From the NCBI GenBank assembly GCA_036396535.1, contig DASWKR010000002.1, forward strand, positions 1-64,000: DNA of 64,000 nucleotides. Reading direction: 5' to 3'. Position numbers and translations under genes: made by a program. Shown one piece after another: positions 27,582-35,536 of this stretch. The notes under the pieces were generated by a model. The model did not search any database. It was not told where the DNA came from and saw nothing but the letters and a program-made list of their open reading frames with translations. How positions within the stretch are numbered: the stretch's first letter is position 1; each line of letters begins with the position of its first letter. The DNA comes from Acidimicrobiia bacterium (GTDB taxonomy: Bacteria; Actinomycetota; Acidimicrobiia; Spongiisociales; UBA5794).

Positions 27582-28550
27582 TCAGGGGATGAGGAGCACC
27601 TTGCCTGTCGTGCGCCTGGCTGCCAGATCCTCCTGGGCCCGCCCCGCCTCCGAGAGAGGGTATCTGGCGGATATCGTCACCTCGAGGGCTCCCGTGGCGC
27701 ACATGCCGAGGACCGCCTCTGCTCGCGACTCCAGCTCCTGGCGGGTCGCGATGTAGTCGCCGAGCGTCGGGCGGGTCAGGAACACGGAACCGTTCCGGGA
27801 CAGGACGAGAGGGCTGATCGGCTCGACTGGGCCTCCCGCGTTGCCGAACGTGACCATCGTCCCGCGGCGCCGCAGCAGCGCCAGGCCGTCGTGGAACGTC
27901 GGCTGGCCGATACCGTCGTAGACCACGGCGAGGGGCCGCGGCCCGGCGATCGCTTCTATCGCCTCCCTGAACGGCGTCTCGTCGTAGCGGATGACGTGGT
28001 CAGCGCCCGCGCTCCGGGCCAGGCGGGCCTTCTCCTCATTCCCCGCAGTTCCGAAGACGACGGCTCCCTTGGCCTTGGCCATCTGAACGAGCAGCAGCCC
28101 GACTCCGCCCGCCGCAGCATGCACCAGGCACGTCTCGCCTGCTGCCAGCCGATGGGTGTCGTTCACGAGATAGTGGGCGGTGAGACCCTGCAGCATCATC
28201 GCCGCCGCCGTCTCGGCGGGCACCTCGTGGGGCACGACGACGGCGGCGGACGCCGGGACGACCACCCTGCTCGCATAGCTGCCGGCAACCTGGGCCCATG
28301 CGACGACGTCGCCGGTCGAGATTCCGGAGACGCCCTGCCCAGTGGCGCGGACGGTGCCTGCTCCCTCGACCCCGAGGACCCGCGGCAGGTCGACCTCGTA
28401 CAGCCCCGTCCTGTGGTAGACGTCGATGAAGTTGACCCCGGCAGCGGCGACATCGACGAGGACTTCGCCGTTGCCCGGCTCTGCGTCCGGCAGCTCGACG
28501 AGCCGCAGCACATCGGGGCCGCCATGTTCCGAGATCTGGATCGCCTGCAA
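27582..28550 (-). CDS. Quinone oxidoreductase / zinc-independent MDR dehydrogenase
   Basis: A 322-residue NADPH-dependent medium-chain reductase of the quinone oxidoreductase group. GroES-like part: GVNFIDVYHRTGLYEVDLP and LGVEGAGTV. Cofactor loop: HAAAGGVGLLLVQMAKAKGA near 142-161. Catalytic zinc ligands of alcohol dehydrogenases are absent, as expected for this subgroup. Start TTG at 28550 with GGAGG 8 bases upstream; the upstream extension in frame is antisense to the next gene. It probably reduces quinones or enones. Confidence 0.9.
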   Translation of the reverse strand: MQAIQISEHGGPDVLRLVELPDAEPGNGEVLVDVAAAGVNFIDVYHRTGLYEVDLPRVLGVEGAGTVRATGQGVSGISTGDVVAWAQVAGSYASRVVVPASAAVVVPHEVPAETAAAMMLQGLTAHYLVNDTHRLAAGETCLVHAAAGGVGLLLVQMAKAKGAVVFGTAGNEEKARLARSAGADHVIRYDETPFREAIEAIAGPRPLAVVYDGIGQPTFHDGLALLRRRGTMVTFGNAGGPVEPISPLVLSRNGSVFLTRPTLGDYIATRQELESRAEAVLGMCATGALEVTISARYPLSEAGRAQEDLAARRTTGKVLLIP

Positions 28551-28620
28551 CCCGTGCACCTCCGGCGCTGCAATCTCGCAGCACGCGGGGCTTCCGGCAA
28601 GGTCAGGTAGCGTGGCGGTC

Positions 28621-29046
28621 GTGCGCGAGATGAGCCGCCAGGAGGCGTACGAGTTCATGGCTGCCGGCGCCAGGACCGGCAAGCTCGCTGTCTCGAGAGA
28701 GGACGGCTCGCCCCACGTGACGCCGGTGTGGTTCATCGTCGACGGTGATGACCTCGTGTTCACGACGTGGCACGAGTCGGTGAAGTTCACGGCGATCGGC
28801 CGCGATCCCCGGGTGGCCCTCCTGGTCGAGGACGAGCGGCCGCCGTATGCGTTCGTGCTCGTCTCCGGAACGGTCTCCGTCTCGTCCGGTCTGGGAGAGC
28901 TCGTCGAGTACGCCACCCGGATCGGGGGGCGCTACATGGGAGAGAGCCTCGCTGAGGAGTTCGGGGCTCGCAACGGCGTCCCCGGCGAGCACCTCGTCAG
29001 GCTCTCACCGAGTCGGATCGTTGCCAGAGAGCGCATCGCCGAATGA
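28621..29046 (+). CDS. PPOX-class F420/FMN-dependent oxidoreductase
   Basis: A 141-residue split-barrel flavoprotein of the pyridoxamine-phosphate-oxidase-like superfamily. Core: GKLAVSREDGSPHVTPVWFIVDGDDLVFTT near 19-48 and KFTAIGRDPRVALLVEDERPPYAFVLVSG. Actinobacterial members commonly use F420. GTG at 28621 is chosen; GTG at 28612 and ATG at 28630 are also possible. It is divergent from the quinone oxidoreductase gene. Confidence 0.85.
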   Translation: MREMSRQEAYEFMAAGARTGKLAVSREDGSPHVTPVWFIVDGDDLVFTTWHESVKFTAIGRDPRVALLVEDERPPYAFVLVSGTVSVSSGLGELVEYATRIGGRYMGESLAEEFGARNGVPGEHLVRLSPSRIVARERIAE

Positions 29047-29106
29047 CGATGTCCGTGTCATGGAGCGGGGGGCGCTCGAACGCCCGCCGGCTCATCCCGC
29101 CGTTCG

Positions 29107-29265
29107 TCAGCTGCCGCTGCGGCCGAACGAGAGGTTGCGCAGGCGACGCTCGACCACCACCGGGTCGGACTCGCTGTGCGTCTTGGCGGCGCCGATCTGG
29201 CGGAGCCGCTCGCTCACGCGGCTCGTCTCTTCCGCCGCTTCTTTGGACCTACGGTTGCGCATCAT
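29107..29265 (-). CDS. Small charged protein, 52 residues
   Basis: An uncatalogued short reading frame beginning MMRNRRSKEAAEET and ending RRLRNLSFGRSGS. Third codon positions are strongly G/C, as in real genes of this genome, and AGGA lies about 8 bases before the ATG at 29265. The protein would be soluble, helical and rich in Arg, Ser and Glu. No family is recognised. Nothing else coding is seen in 29047-29480. Confidence 0.45.
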   Translation of the reverse strand: MMRNRRSKEAAEETSRVSERLRQIGAAKTHSESDPVVVERRLRNLSFGRSGS

Positions 29266-29418
29266 CTCTCGTTCCTGCCTGGTCGCTTCCTACCCAGCCC
29301 TATCTCGTCACCCGAACCGTCTCCCCCGATGGTCGCCCTATGACCAACCGTGAGTGATATCGGCAGAGGATGGCACATTCCGCAGTAGTCCGTCGTGGGG
29401 TTTTCCCTGTTCGCGCCG

Positions 29419-29436
29419 TGACTAGTCACCTAGTCA
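29419..29436. promoter_or_regulatory. Perfect dyad TGACTAG-TCAC-CTAGTCA
   Basis: A perfect 7-bp inverted repeat with a 4-base spacer in the gap between the ABC ATPase gene end (29481) and the 52-residue reading frame. It is only moderately GC-rich and has no T-run, so an operator is more likely than a terminator. The binding protein is unknown. Confidence 0.45.
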
Positions 29437-29480
29437 TGCCGGGCCGCGCCGCATGTTCGGTACGCTCGCACCGGCAGGGC

Positions 29481-30278
29481 TCACGGGCTCCAGGCATGGA
29501 ACCGTGAGTCCTCGCGCCGCATCTCGAGCCTGATGCCGAAAGCGTCGGAGAGCGCCTCCGTCGTGAGCGTCTCGTCGAGCGGCCCCGCCGAGACCACGGC
29601 TCCCGACGAGATGATGGCGACGTGTGAGAAGCCGGGAGGGATCTCTTCGACGTGGTGTGTCACCAGCACGCACGCCGGGCTCGCCTGGTCGCTGGCCATT
29701 GCGCCGAGCGACGCGACGAGGTGTTCCCTGGCTCCCAGGTCGAGGCCCGTGGTCGCTTCATCGAGAAGCAGGAGCTCCGGCTTCGTCATGAGGCTCCTGG
29801 CGATGAGTACGCGTTGCTTCTCGCCGGCTGAGAGGGTCCCGAACGTCCTGTCGGCGAGGTGCCCCGCCTCGAGCCGGTCCAGGTTCGCCCGCGCGCTGTC
29901 CCAATCGTCCGGCCGGTACTCGTGCCAGCGGGTGTCGACGAAGGCGGCGTGCTTGCCGGTGATGACGATCTCGATGGCGGGGAGCGTCACCCGTACCAGG
30001 GCGGCCGGGCCGGCCCCCGAGTACCCGACCCTCCTTCGAAGCTCACGAACATCGAAGGCGCCCCGCGCCTTCCCGAGCAGGCGAACGGTGCCCCGCGTCG
30101 GCGCCAGGTACATCGAGGCGACCTGCAGCATCGTCGTCTTGCCTGCGCCGTTCGGTCCGAGCACCACCCACCGATCGTGCGCCGCCACCCTCCAGTCGAC
30201 ATCGCGCAACAGGTGCCTGCCCTCGCGCACCACCGAGACGCCTTCGAGGGCGATGATCTCGGCGGGGTCATCCGGCAT
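29481..30278 (-). CDS. ABC transporter ATP-binding protein (orphan)
   Basis: A 265-residue ATPase. Walker A GPNGAGKTT near residues 40-48, signature LSAGEKQRVLIARSL near 149-163, Walker B LLLLDEATTGLD near 171-182, H-loop VLVTHHVEEIPPG near 209-221. It resembles YlmA/ModF-type ATPases that stand without a permease. None is adjacent here. ATG at 30278 is chosen because homology (IIALEGVSVVREGRHLLRD) begins there. Confidence 0.85.
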   Translation of the reverse strand: MPDDPAEIIALEGVSVVREGRHLLRDVDWRVAAHDRWVVLGPNGAGKTTMLQVASMYLAPTRGTVRLLGKARGAFDVRELRRRVGYSGAGPAALVRVTLPAIEIVITGKHAAFVDTRWHEYRPDDWDSARANLDRLEAGHLADRTFGTLSAGEKQRVLIARSLMTKPELLLLDEATTGLDLGAREHLVASLGAMASDQASPACVLVTHHVEEIPPGFSHVAIISSGAVVSAGPLDETLTTEALSDAFGIRLEMRREDSRFHAWSP

Positions 30279-30323
30279 GGGGCAGAAAGCTACTCGACTG
30301 GCCGGAGAGGCCATACTGTCCGC

Positions 30324-30851
30324 ATGACCCGCTTCACGTCCCCGATCCGTCCCGAGCCGCTGGCGGTCGGCGACCTCGCTCCTGATTGGCACCTGCGCCA
30401 CACGTTCGACGACTCGGTGTCGCTGGAACGGCTGTGCGAGAGCGGCCCCGTCGTTCTCGCCTTCTACGTCTTCGACTTCGGCGAGATATGAAGCCACGAG
30501 CTGTCCCAGTTGGGGGCACTCGCACCTGAGATCCGCGCCGCCGGGGCAGACATCGCTGCCATCGCCGTGACCGCGACGTTCTCACAGATGGCGTTCGCCA
30601 AGACGCTCCCGCTCGATTTCCCGCTGCTCTCCGACTGGGACGGCGAGGTGTGTGGCGCATACGGCGTGCGATACGAGATCTGGAAGGGCCACCGCGGCCT
30701 GGCGAAGCGATCTCTGTTCGTCGTGGACGAGGACCGGGTGGTTCGCTACGTCTGGTCGGAGGAGAACGCGCTCGAATTGCCCGACTTCGGGCCCGTCGTC
30801 GAGGCAGTCTCGTCGTTGCAGAAGGGCGACTCCCGGTCGTCGTCCTCGTGA
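30324..30851 (+). CDS. Selenocysteine-containing peroxiredoxin (AhpC/TSA family), in-frame TGA at codon 56
   Basis: A 175-residue thioredoxin-fold peroxidase read through an in-frame TGA at 30489-30491. Before it: DLAPDWHLRHTF and the core strand VVLAFYVFDFGEI. After it, in the same frame: SHELSQLGALAPEIRAAGAD, then FPLLSDWDGEVCGAYGVR and RSLFVVDEDRVVRYVW, all standard peroxiredoxin segments. The TGA falls exactly where the peroxidatic cysteine stands (FYPxxFTxxC-T/S-x-EL), at residue 56, a normal position. A SECIS-like hairpin follows (separate entry). The protein should reduce H2O2 or organic peroxides using thioredoxin or a similar donor. The usual Thr three residues before the active site is Gly. 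A further Cys in DGEVCGAYG could resolve. A single nonsense mutation is the main alternative. Start ATG at 30324. Confidence 0.82.
30498..30521 (+). promoter_or_regulatory. Bacterial SECIS-like hairpin for selenocysteine insertion
   Basis: The six-pair upper stem UGUCCC / GGGGCA (30502-30507 with 30513-30518, one G-U pair) closes the five-base loop AGUUG (30508-30512). GAG/CUC extends it below a single bulged C. The loop starts 16 bases after the TGA and has G in its second position. This meets the published bSECIS rules: loop 16-37 bases downstream and a G among its first two bases. Confidence 0.75.
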
Positions 30852-30875
30852 CGGCTCCCCGGTAGATTCCCCAGG

Positions 30876-32840
30876 ATGCCGATCGAGCCGAAACGCGACG
30901 ACCCAGTGTTCGACGTCGCAGACATGGATCTCACGACGAGCCCGGGCGACGACTTCTACCGGTACGCCAACGGCGGATGGATGGCCGCCAACCCCGTCCC
31001 ATCGGACCACTCTCGGTGGGCGGCGTTCGACGAGGTCCGCAAGGCGAACGAGGACATGCTCCACGAGTTGCTGCAAGCGGCCGCCGCCGGCGACGAGCCG
31101 TCCATCGATGGGCGCGTTGCGGCCTACTACCGGGCCGGGATGGACACTGAGCAGATCGAGCGCCACGGGCTGGCGCCGCTCGCCGAGCACTTGGCCGCCA
31201 TCGATGCCATCGAGGACGTCGCCGGTCTGCGCTCGGTCGCCGCCCGGCTGGCCGAGGTCGGCGTGAGTCTGCCCATCGACGCCGGCGTGCTGCCGGACTT
31301 CGACGACAGCACCACCCACCTCCTCTACCTCGACCAGGGCGGCCTCGGCCTTCCGGAGCGGGACTACTACTTCAGGGAGGACGAGCAGTCCTCCCTGCTG
31401 CGCAAGCAATACGTCCAGCACGTCGCGGCCATGCTCGAGCTCGGCGGGCACCCCGACCCGGGAGACTCCGCCGCGGCGATCCTCGACCTCGAGACGGCGC
31501 TCGCCGAGCCTTCGTACACGAACACCCAGCAACGCAACATGGATCTCGTCCTCAACCGGTTCGCAGCCACCGATCTCGAAGCGCTCATGCCGCGCTTTGG
31601 GCTCCCGGCGTTCCTCGACAGCGTCGGAGTCACCGGGATCGAGGCGGTCAACGTCGGCAACCCGGGGTTCTTCGGAGAGGTCGACGAGATCCTCACGAGC
31701 GCATCCGTCGAGACCCTGAGGGCCTACGCCACCTGGCACCTGCTCTCGGCAGCGGCGTCCTCGCTTCCGAAACGCTTCGAGGACGAGTCGTTCGACTTCT
31801 ACGGACGCATCCTCGGCGGCCAGCAGGAGCAAAAGGAGAGGTGGAAGAGGGTCCTGCGGGCCGCCACGGCCGAGATCGGCGAGCTGGTGGGCAAGGTGTA
31901 CGTGGCACACGCCTTCGGTCCCGAAGCCAAGGAGAGAGCTCAGCAGATGGTCGCCAACATCATCGAGGCCATGGCGGGTGCCATCCGCTCCCTCGAGTGG
32001 ATGGGGGACGAGACCAAGGTGGCGGCACTCGCCAAGCTCGACGGATTCTCGGCGAAGCTCGGGTATCCCGACGTGTGGCGGGACTACACGGCCCTCTCCT
32101 TCTCCGGGGGGCCGTGGGTGACGCTTCGCCTCGACGCCAAGAGCTTCGAGTTCCGGAGGCGGCTCGGTCAACTCCACGAGCCGGTCGACCCGAACGAGTG
32201 GTCGATGGCCCCCCACGAGGTCAACGCCTACTACCACCCCCTGCGCAACGAGATCGTCTTCCCGGCAGGCATCCTCCAGCCACCCTTCTTCGACGCCACG
32301 GCAGACGATCCGATCAACTACGGCGGCATCGGGGCGGTGATCGGCCACGAGATCACCCACGGCTTCGACGACATGGGGAGCCGATTCGACGCCTCAGGCA
32401 ACTTCGCCAACTGGTGGAGCGAGGAGGACAGGGCCGAGTTCGAGCGGCGAGCCGACGTGCTCGTCGACCAATACGACGGGTACCGCGTCGTCGGCGACCT
32501 GCCGGTCAACGGCCGCCTCACGCTGGGAGAGAACATCGCAGACCTCGGAGGCCTCACGATCGCCTTCGAAGCCCTGCGTGTGGCGATCGGCGACATGGTC
32601 GGCCCTCTCATCGGCCGGCTCACGCCCGCACAGCGGTTCTTCCTGTCGTTCGCCAGGGTGTGGCGCTCGAACGAGACGGACGAGTACCTACGACTCAACG
32701 TCCAAACCGATCCCCACTCACCGCCGATGTTCCGATGCAACGGGGCGCTCGGGAACCTCGACGAGTTCGCCCGAGCCTTCGATCTGGACGACGACGACCC
32801 CATGATGCGGGCACCGAACGTGCGCGCCAAGGTCTGGTGA
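30876..32840 (+). CDS. M13-family zinc metallopeptidase (neprilysin/PepO-like)
   Basis: A 654-residue endopeptidase. The N-terminal M13 domain (about 10-400) opens with DLTTSPGDDFYRYANGGWM. The catalytic domain has NAYYHPLRNEIVFPAGILQ near 451-469, the zinc motif GHEITHGFDD near 489-498, and the third-ligand motif ENIADLGG near 551-558. The C-terminus ends VRAKVW, the family's usual hydrophobic Trp ending. No signal peptide is visible, so it is probably cytoplasmic, as in lactic-acid-bacterial PepO. It degrades medium-size peptides. It starts 24 bases after the selenoprotein gene on the same strand. Confidence 0.94.
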   Translation: MPIEPKRDDPVFDVADMDLTTSPGDDFYRYANGGWMAANPVPSDHSRWAAFDEVRKANEDMLHELLQAAAAGDEPSIDGRVAAYYRAGMDTEQIERHGLAPLAEHLAAIDAIEDVAGLRSVAARLAEVGVSLPIDAGVLPDFDDSTTHLLYLDQGGLGLPERDYYFREDEQSSLLRKQYVQHVAAMLELGGHPDPGDSAAAILDLETALAEPSYTNTQQRNMDLVLNRFAATDLEALMPRFGLPAFLDSVGVTGIEAVNVGNPGFFGEVDEILTSASVETLRAYATWHLLSAAASSLPKRFEDESFDFYGRILGGQQEQKERWKRVLRAATAEIGELVGKVYVAHAFGPEAKERAQQMVANIIEAMAGAIRSLEWMGDETKVAALAKLDGFSAKLGYPDVWRDYTALSFSGGPWVTLRLDAKSFEFRRRLGQLHEPVDPNEWSMAPHEVNAYYHPLRNEIVFPAGILQPPFFDATADDPINYGGIGAVIGHEITHGFDDMGSRFDASGNFANWWSEEDRAEFERRADVLVDQYDGYRVVGDLPVNGRLTLGENIADLGGLTIAFEALRVAIGDMVGPLIGRLTPAQRFFLSFARVWRSNETDEYLRLNVQTDPHSPPMFRCNGALGNLDEFARAFDLDDDDPMMRAPNVRAKVW

Positions 32841-32858
32841 GCGGCGCCGAAGCGCCGC
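32841..32858 (+). terminator. Hairpin directly after the M13 peptidase gene
   Basis: The perfect 7-bp stem GCGGCGC / GCGCCGC with CGAA tetraloop begins at the base after the TGA. No T-run follows, common for high-GC terminators. Confidence 0.6.
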
Positions 32859-33142
32859 GTCGAACAGGTAACCGGCCTCCCGCTCGTGTTCGAGCTCGCC
32901 GTCGCATGTGAACTTGTGCACCTCGGCACGGATGAGCCGCTCGTTGGGGGCAGCAGCTGGGGGTCGGGGAGTGAGCCGCCGCAGCAGGCAGAGCCGATCG
33001 CTACGGTTGGACTCGGGTACAGAGGCGATCTGAGGGAGGTGGCAGACGACGGTTCTGATGGAGCGACGCGGTGGTACATGGCCGCAAACCAACACAATGA
33101 GGAGTGCATAAACCGCATTCACCAACCCAGGAGGAACAGAAT
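32859..33142. other. Gene-free spacer before the exported protein gene
   Basis: No convincing reading frame, RNA gene or strong promoter seen. Composition shifts toward lower GC near 33080-33142, and a strong ribosome binding site AGGAGG (33129-33134) precedes the next gene. Confidence 0.4.
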
Positions 33143-33778
33143 ATGAGACGCATCACCACTGTTCTCTCGGTGATTACCCTATTCCTGCTGGCGCTGCCAC
33201 AGGCAGCACTCGCTGGCTCCAAGGAGAAGCAGCCGATAATCGAGTTCGCCACGGAACAAGAGGTCACGGGGTCCTTCTCCATGCTCGATCGGCAATCGGA
33301 CGGGGTCGCCACAAAGATCCGCACTCGGGTAACCGGGGGAAATGCCTACACGGCTTGGTACGTCATTTTCAACAACCCTGATGATTGCAGCGGCGATTGC
33401 GGCGAGGACGACATATTCAACGCCGACGGCAGTCCCAACTTCGAAACCATCAATGCAGCGCGCATCTCGGTGGTGTGGACCAAGACCGGTGGGGTGGCCA
33501 ACCCCGCGGGACGGCTAGCACTCAACGGAGGCCTCGGCGTTGGCGAAGTTCCAAACGGCGGCCCCGGGATCAAGGTAGTGATCGGCCTACCGTCCGACGG
33601 CGCACTGGTGCCCAGTCCGGTGACCGGACTCGAGACCACAGCAGCCGAGATCCATCTGGTCATCCAAGACCACGGACCCGCCCATTCGGATCCAGCCCTT
33701 CTCGAGCTGCAGACTACGTCCTTCATGGGAGCGTGCAACCCGGACTGCGTCGACATCCAGTTCGCGGTCCACAAGTAA
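33143..33778 (+). CDS. Exported protein of unknown function
   Basis: A 211-residue protein with a clear signal peptide (MRRITTVLSVITLFLLALPQAALA, cleavage near 24). The mature part is rich in beta-strand, Gly and Asp, with cysteine pairs DDCSGDCGEDD near 86-96 and ACNPDC near 198-203 that suggest disulfides. No catalytic motif or membrane anchor. AGGAGG 8 bases before the ATG predicts strong translation. Local GC is visibly below that of neighbours, compatible with recent acquisition. The function is unknown. Confidence 0.75.
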   Translation: MRRITTVLSVITLFLLALPQAALAGSKEKQPIIEFATEQEVTGSFSMLDRQSDGVATKIRTRVTGGNAYTAWYVIFNNPDDCSGDCGEDDIFNADGSPNFETINAARISVVWTKTGGVANPAGRLALNGGLGVGEVPNGGPGIKVVIGLPSDGALVPSPVTGLETTAAEIHLVIQDHGPAHSDPALLELQTTSFMGACNPDCVDIQFAVHK

Positions 33779-34187
33779 CGACCTCTAGGAGACAACCCGC
33801 ATGTTCCGGGGAGCCGTGCCCCTGACGGGCGGGCTCCCGGGACCGCGGAGCCTGCGCCGGTCGGTGGGTGGTGAGGGCCTGGGAGACGTTCGGCCCCTGC
33901 GCAGGGTGCCAGTAGTTGATCGGTTGGAAGCTCGGTGGGTATTCAGTGGGTGTGGAAGCCGGTCGTAGCACGCGACCGAGACGTTGCTTCGGGTCGGGGC
34001 GGCGGCGGCGCTATTCGCTGCGGCTCTGCTCATCGATGGTGTGCTTCGGCCCGGAACGAATCGATCCACGAACGCCGTGGTTGTGCGAGCGAAGTTCGAG
34101 TCCTTGACGTCGAACAATTTGCGTCTCGATGTAGCTTGTATGCGCGGCTTCGCAGGTTGATGGAGGTAGAGGACTCATGACCGCTGA
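33779..34187. other. Spacer between two exported-protein genes
   Basis: Apart from the hairpin at 33806-33840 it holds no convincing gene. A 55-codon frame from 33801 crosses the hairpin and lacks coding character. TTGACG at 34104-34109 could be a -35 element for the next gene but no good -10 follows. Confidence 0.35.
33806..33840 (+). terminator. Long GC-rich hairpin after the exported protein gene
   Basis: CCGGGGAGCC (33806-33815) pairs with GGGCTCCCGG (33831-33840) with one bulged G. An inner stem GCCC/GGGC (33818-33821 with 33827-33830) closes the CTGAC loop. It lies 28 bases after the stop codon; no T-run. Confidence 0.6.
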
Positions 34188-35453
34188 GTGGTTGTGTTCG
34201 AGCGATGGAACGTACGGCCGTGGACGAGTGAAGTGGCAGCGGTGTTCCTTGGGCTGGTGTTCTCGATGCTGTCGGCGTGTGAGGAAGCGCCCATAGCCGA
34301 CGGTGTGCCGACATCGGCCGCGGGCCCGACAGTTGGATCATCGGTGGCGGCGTCGACCTCGGCTGTGATCGACGCGCCGACGGTTTCAACGATCGTGGTC
34401 GAGCCTGACGCCAAAGTGGTGGCGCCGGTCGTGGCGCTGTTGCCGCTGGTGGAGGGGATGATCGACCACGGCGGCGCCGTACTCTCGGCAGTTCGTGGGG
34501 ACGACGTGTTCGACCGTGAGGAGCACCAGGCGTTCCGGTTCTATGCGTCGATCGAGATTCGAGATGTCGACGTTCTGTGGGCGCCGTCGCCTTCGGCACG
34601 GGCGGACGCTGAATCTCTCACTGAGCTACGAATGCTGCTGGACGATGCAACGGAGAACTGGCTGCTCAGCGATGCGAGCGGAACCGAGATCGTTGCCCTC
34701 TGGAACCCCTTAGGGCAGGGGACGTCACTGGTGGCCCCCGTCGCCGACGACAGATCCGAGAACCCGGGAATGGTTGGTGTGCTCCACGACATGATGCGAT
34801 CCCTTCCGTCCGCCGAGTTCGCAGTGTCGCTCGACGACGAGCAAAGCTGCGGGCCTGCCGGCAAACCTGACCCGGGGCTGACCGAGTTGGAGGCACTCCT
34901 CCTCCATGTCCGGGCCGCCGAGAAGTCGATCGTCGGCCGAGAGCATGGAGCATGGATCATCCGAACCGCCGAGCGTCTGACCGAGGAGCTCGCCATGGAG
35001 GATCTATTGACCGGGATACGGGTGACGGCGGACATCAACGACATCGAGCGGCAGTTACAGAGCGGTGTCGCCGAGGGAGATGTGGTGGCATGGCCCGTCG
35101 TGCCGGCGCTGGTCGACACTCGGGCGTTCGACGGAGAACCGATGCAGACTTACCTGTTGGCCGAGGACGGAACGATCCTCGGTCACTTCCCGGTCTCTCG
35201 AGTCGACACGGAGTACATGATCTCGCTTCCGCTCCCACACGAGCCCGGACCGATCAGCGTCGTGTTCGCGCCAACCGGATTGCTCGCCTGTGAGCAGCTC
35301 CCCGACGACTTGATCGACGTCATGGCGCTGCCCTACGAAGCGGTCGGTGGCGACACGAGAGTCGTCATCGACTTCGGAACCGGCTCGTACACAGCGCTGA
35401 GCGGTCCCGAGTTCGTGGCGCTCATCGAAGCGCGCACAGCCATCGACCAATAG
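34188..35453 (+). CDS. Putative lipoprotein of unknown function
   Basis: A 421-residue protein with a lipoprotein signal ending LVFSMLSAC (Cys near residue 31), followed by a Thr/Ser/Ala-rich linker to about 75. The mature domain is acidic. Features include AEFAVSLDDEQSCGPAGKPDPG and a C-terminal part of short beta-like segments. No known domain recognised. The start is uncertain: GTG at 34188 or 34194, and no good ribosome binding site is visible. It lies in the same lower-GC segment as the preceding exported protein. It converges with the GntR regulator gene. Confidence 0.65.
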   Translation: MVVFERWNVRPWTSEVAAVFLGLVFSMLSACEEAPIADGVPTSAAGPTVGSSVAASTSAVIDAPTVSTIVVEPDAKVVAPVVALLPLVEGMIDHGGAVLSAVRGDDVFDREEHQAFRFYASIEIRDVDVLWAPSPSARADAESLTELRMLLDDATENWLLSDASGTEIVALWNPLGQGTSLVAPVADDRSENPGMVGVLHDMMRSLPSAEFAVSLDDEQSCGPAGKPDPGLTELEALLLHVRAAEKSIVGREHGAWIIRTAERLTEELAMEDLLTGIRVTADINDIERQLQSGVAEGDVVAWPVVPALVDTRAFDGEPMQTYLLAEDGTILGHFPVSRVDTEYMISLPLPHEPGPISVVFAPTGLLACEQLPDDLIDVMALPYEAVGGDTRVVIDFGTGSYTALSGPEFVALIEARTAIDQ

Positions 35454-35518
35454 CGATCGACGCGTCGCCGACCCCGAGCGAGAACACAAGCGGGCTCACC
35501 GTGATGGGTTTCGGAGAG

Positions 35519-35530
35519 GCGCCGAAGCGC
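35519..35530. terminator. Short hairpin GCGC-CGAA-GCGC between convergent genes
   Basis: Same CGAA-tetraloop core as the hairpin at 32841-32858, here with a 4-bp stem, between the lipoprotein stop (35453) and the regulator stop (35537). Weak alone. Confidence 0.3.
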
Positions 35531-35536
35531 TCGAGC

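Noticed and set aside
30489-30491. Reading the TGA in the peroxiredoxin as a simple pseudogene or frameshift
   Set aside because: The frame is intact on both sides, the TGA lies exactly at the catalytic position, and a SECIS-like hairpin follows. Not excluded, but less likely.
30582-32360. 592-codon minus-strand frame opposite the M13 peptidase
   Set aside because: Antisense of a certain gene with HExxH and ENIADLGG; no homologous motifs in the shadow.
33801-33968. 55-codon plus-strand frame with AGGAG upstream
   Set aside because: It runs through a strong terminator-like hairpin and the translation has no protein-like character.
34091-34105. GTTCGAGTCC resembling a tRNA T-loop
   Set aside because: Flanking bases do not form a T-stem or acceptor stem; no cloverleaf.
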